Shown here in pieces: positions 62,010-64,000 of a stretch of DNA of 64,000 nt (its first letter is position 1; every line of letters begins with the position of its first letter). The notes under the pieces were generated by a model. The model was not told where the DNA came from and did not search any database. It saw only the letters and a program-made list of their open reading frames with translations. Where the stretch lies: assembly GCF_002443255.2 (NCBI RefSeq), contig NW_019211454.1, positions 23,760,782 to 23,824,781 of the forward strand, read 5' to 3'. This DNA comes from Varroa destructor (Eukaryota > Arthropoda > Arachnida > Mesostigmata > Varroidae). Made by a program: the position numbers and the translations under genes.

Positions 62010-62059
<50 letters not shown>
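62010..62059. repeat. (AG)n microsatellite
   Basis: About 24 AG units with one AAAG interruption. Confidence 0.97.
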
Positions 62060-62061
<2 letters not shown>

Positions 62062-63261
62062 AAATTGGGGCACTTTGATTTCCCCGGCACCTGAAGCGCC
62101 AACAGGTAATTCGCGCGGTCGCCTATACAGCCGCCGAGACCATGTTAACTAATGAATAATCAGAAAATGTTGGACCGCGACGCGCACGAAAATGCTTCAA
62201 TTGTTTTAAAGTTCAAAATGTTTTTTAAACATAAATCAGTAAAATATAAATTTGAATTACGCCCGTAAGTGGAAGCTTTCAAGTGCATGGATGTTTCACA
62301 CGTGTCCGTCAGCCCTCCTTTCAATTTTGTTCCCCATAATTAAAATACTCTGATCCACTCAATATCATTTCAGAGAATGTTCAGGTCTATGCTCCTACTG
62401 GAGCACTTGACAGGGCAATTGCGAGTCCTGCGTGCCAGCTTGATCTCTGTGTGCCCTTTTTATGCCGAGAAAGCACGGTGCATATTGCTGAGCTATGTAA
62501 ATGTCCCTCGACTTTAAACATCGCTTATTTTGTATTACCTTAACCGTCACACGAGTATCGTATTTACGTTTTCAAAAAAGTCGTGTTCCTCATAAGGTTA
62601 AAAAAGTATTTCAAAGTCTGCTCTAGTGTCTGATAGATAACTCGCAATCAATCCCTCCTGCTATCTACTCTGATGTTATAATACTGGCTGTATATATAGT
62701 TAACGGATGTAAATAACAGAGAAGAGTGCTGCCGAACCTACTAACATATAACAAGCCTAGGAGTTATATAAGCTAGTTTTTGCTAGTTTGGCTATTTATT
62801 CGACAGTAAAATGATATAATAGTACTGAATAATCTAAGTCCATTGTAAGTTTGGCAGAATTGAAATACTAGATAATTTCAGATGAGTGTAAACAGTGAAC
62901 CACATCTGAACTTAGATGATGATCGATAATATTAAGGCCCTATGTAGAAATCAGAAACTCAGCATGAGCGGAAAAAACATAAAGAAAAAGATGCATAGCG
63001 TCATCTGAATATGCAATGAACAAATCAACAGAGAAAGGAAGAACAAATAAAGATATTTAGCCTTATTTCTCTTTATTGAATCAGCAATGCGTGCTCAACA
63101 TAGGTAAAAATGGTATGATAAATGGGTAAACCGAACGTTTATACATGTTAGGTTTGAAAAGAAAAACAAAAAATTCCAAGTTAACAAGATTCATTTAGAC
63201 TTCTAAGTGTAAGATGTACATATAGTGGGCAATGTGCGATGTTTCGGGGACCTTCAAGGGG

Positions 63262-63400
63262 TATTTTCTATTTTATGTGCTCGTGTTAGTTAAAGGTCCC
63301 CCATCTGAAATTTCACCTTACCGTTTTATCAGTCTGAATCTTTCTCTGTATATTGCACCCCTGAAAGGATTAGAATTCTATTGGTGCACAGGTAAGATCC
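63262..63400 (+). mobile_element. Jockey-type LINE reverse transcriptase fragment
   Basis: The + strand reads KGPPSEISPYRFISLNLSLY, then LKGLEFY. This matches the LINE RT block K-GKPP-EISSYRPISLL, then LEK, found in Jockey and related non-LTR elements near the start of the RT domain. No YxDD motif or endonuclease was found. The open frame continues to 63549 without further likeness. Confidence 0.68.
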
Positions 63401-64000
63401 GTTCTAACTTACTCCCTACTTTTCCGAGTTTTCACTTGGCAACGGTCATTTTTATTTACTTTGCACAATCGTCTGTCTGCTCCATAAATGTGATGACATC
63501 ATTTTGTCTAAAGTACAATGCGCTATACAAGAGGAAATCTTCCTCATGAAGCAACTTACAAGGTCATTAAAATATCATTGCATAGAGCGGGTTCTTCATG
63601 GACTGATCTTACTATCCGCTATGATAACGGATTGTTAACAATATCAAAAACGTCTACTTCTGGAGCATTATCAAACAAATTACTACAGCAGTTTTTAATT
63701 TTTAATTTCAAACAAGTTTATCTTCTGGAGTTCGCGGAGCACCGCGGGTCATTTTCTTCGTAAAGAGATACATCTTCGTGTAAAATCTATGAGGCGCCGC
63801 ATGTTTGTACTATGAGTTTTCGGACAAATCCCGTACTTATTATACCCTTATGATGAGATGGAGACCATACCTTTGAGCAACACAGTAATTTAGGATCAAT
63901 TAGGGCGTTATATAGGTTTTCACCACAAAGTTTTATAATATACACGTTTATAATATAGGGTTGCAAAGTTACGATGCTGTTTTTAAACATCAAACAATGC

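Larger units (their letters stand above)
57530..63230. other. No recognised gene
   Basis: AT-rich, with an (AT)n run at 58603-58620, the TTAGG run and the AG microsatellite listed separately. Small + strand frames at 57481-57672 (YLALTYRMYVQINRLDEKIL) and after TTTTTCAG at 57730 (WSMIVMLFVPNLVCQC) faintly recall arthropod chemoreceptor helices. This is not enough to call a gene. Confidence 0.45.

Noticed and set aside
35040..62951. Identical 16-base string GGCCCTATGTAGAAAT at 35040-35055 and 62936-62951
   Set aside because: One such match is expected by chance in an AT-rich window this long, and the flanks do not align.

Overview
The window looks like arthropod nuclear DNA. It is AT-rich and gene-poor, has GT-AG introns and AT and AG microsatellites, carries an interstitial run of the arthropod telomere unit TTAGG (59479-59500), and is littered with decayed Tc1/mariner elements. 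A mite or other chelicerate would fit, but that is a guess. Nothing bacterial (operons, ribosome binding sites, CRISPR) was seen.

The one gene I can reconstruct with confidence is a class B1 (secretin-family) neuropeptide GPCR on the + strand, from about 7.35 to 30.57 kb. Ten exons were found: 7349-7542, 11108-11205, 13082-13197, 15411-15621, 16922-17078, 17981-18114, 20989-21071, 21156-21294, 28440-28481 and 29964-30572. All nine junctions are GT-AG and phase-compatible. The joined product of about 593 residues has a six-cysteine hormone-binding domain, seven membrane segments and a tail of about 200 residues. The 5' exon with the signal peptide was not found. TM5-TM7 most resembles the CRF/DH44 receptors, while other parts recall PDF receptors, so the subfamily is left open.

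The introns and flanks hold mobile-element remains. There are Tc1/mariner copies near 2.6-2.95, 5.05-6.04, 33.6-34.54, 44.58-45.33 and 54.96-55.94 kb, and a Tc1-like scrap near 53.2 kb. A Gypsy-type integrase lies at 27.1-27.6 kb inside the 7.1 kb intron of the receptor gene. A possible Gypsy reverse transcriptase lies at 32.6-32.8 kb and a Jockey-type LINE fragment near 63.3 kb. Three copies of a tRNA-Ser-like SINE head, all in minus orientation, lie at 26.0, 32.4 and 33.3 kb.

Beyond 30.6 kb no complete gene is evident. Several coding-like pieces stand out: a minus-strand block at 57.1-57.5 kb whose end resembles a BESS motif (one frameshift), a minus-strand block at 48.0-48.3 kb with two in-frame stops, isolated possible exons at 42.9, 46.3 and 51.9 kb, and an intronic 158-codon ORF at 12.3 kb followed at once by polyadenylation signals. 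Their identities are unknown.
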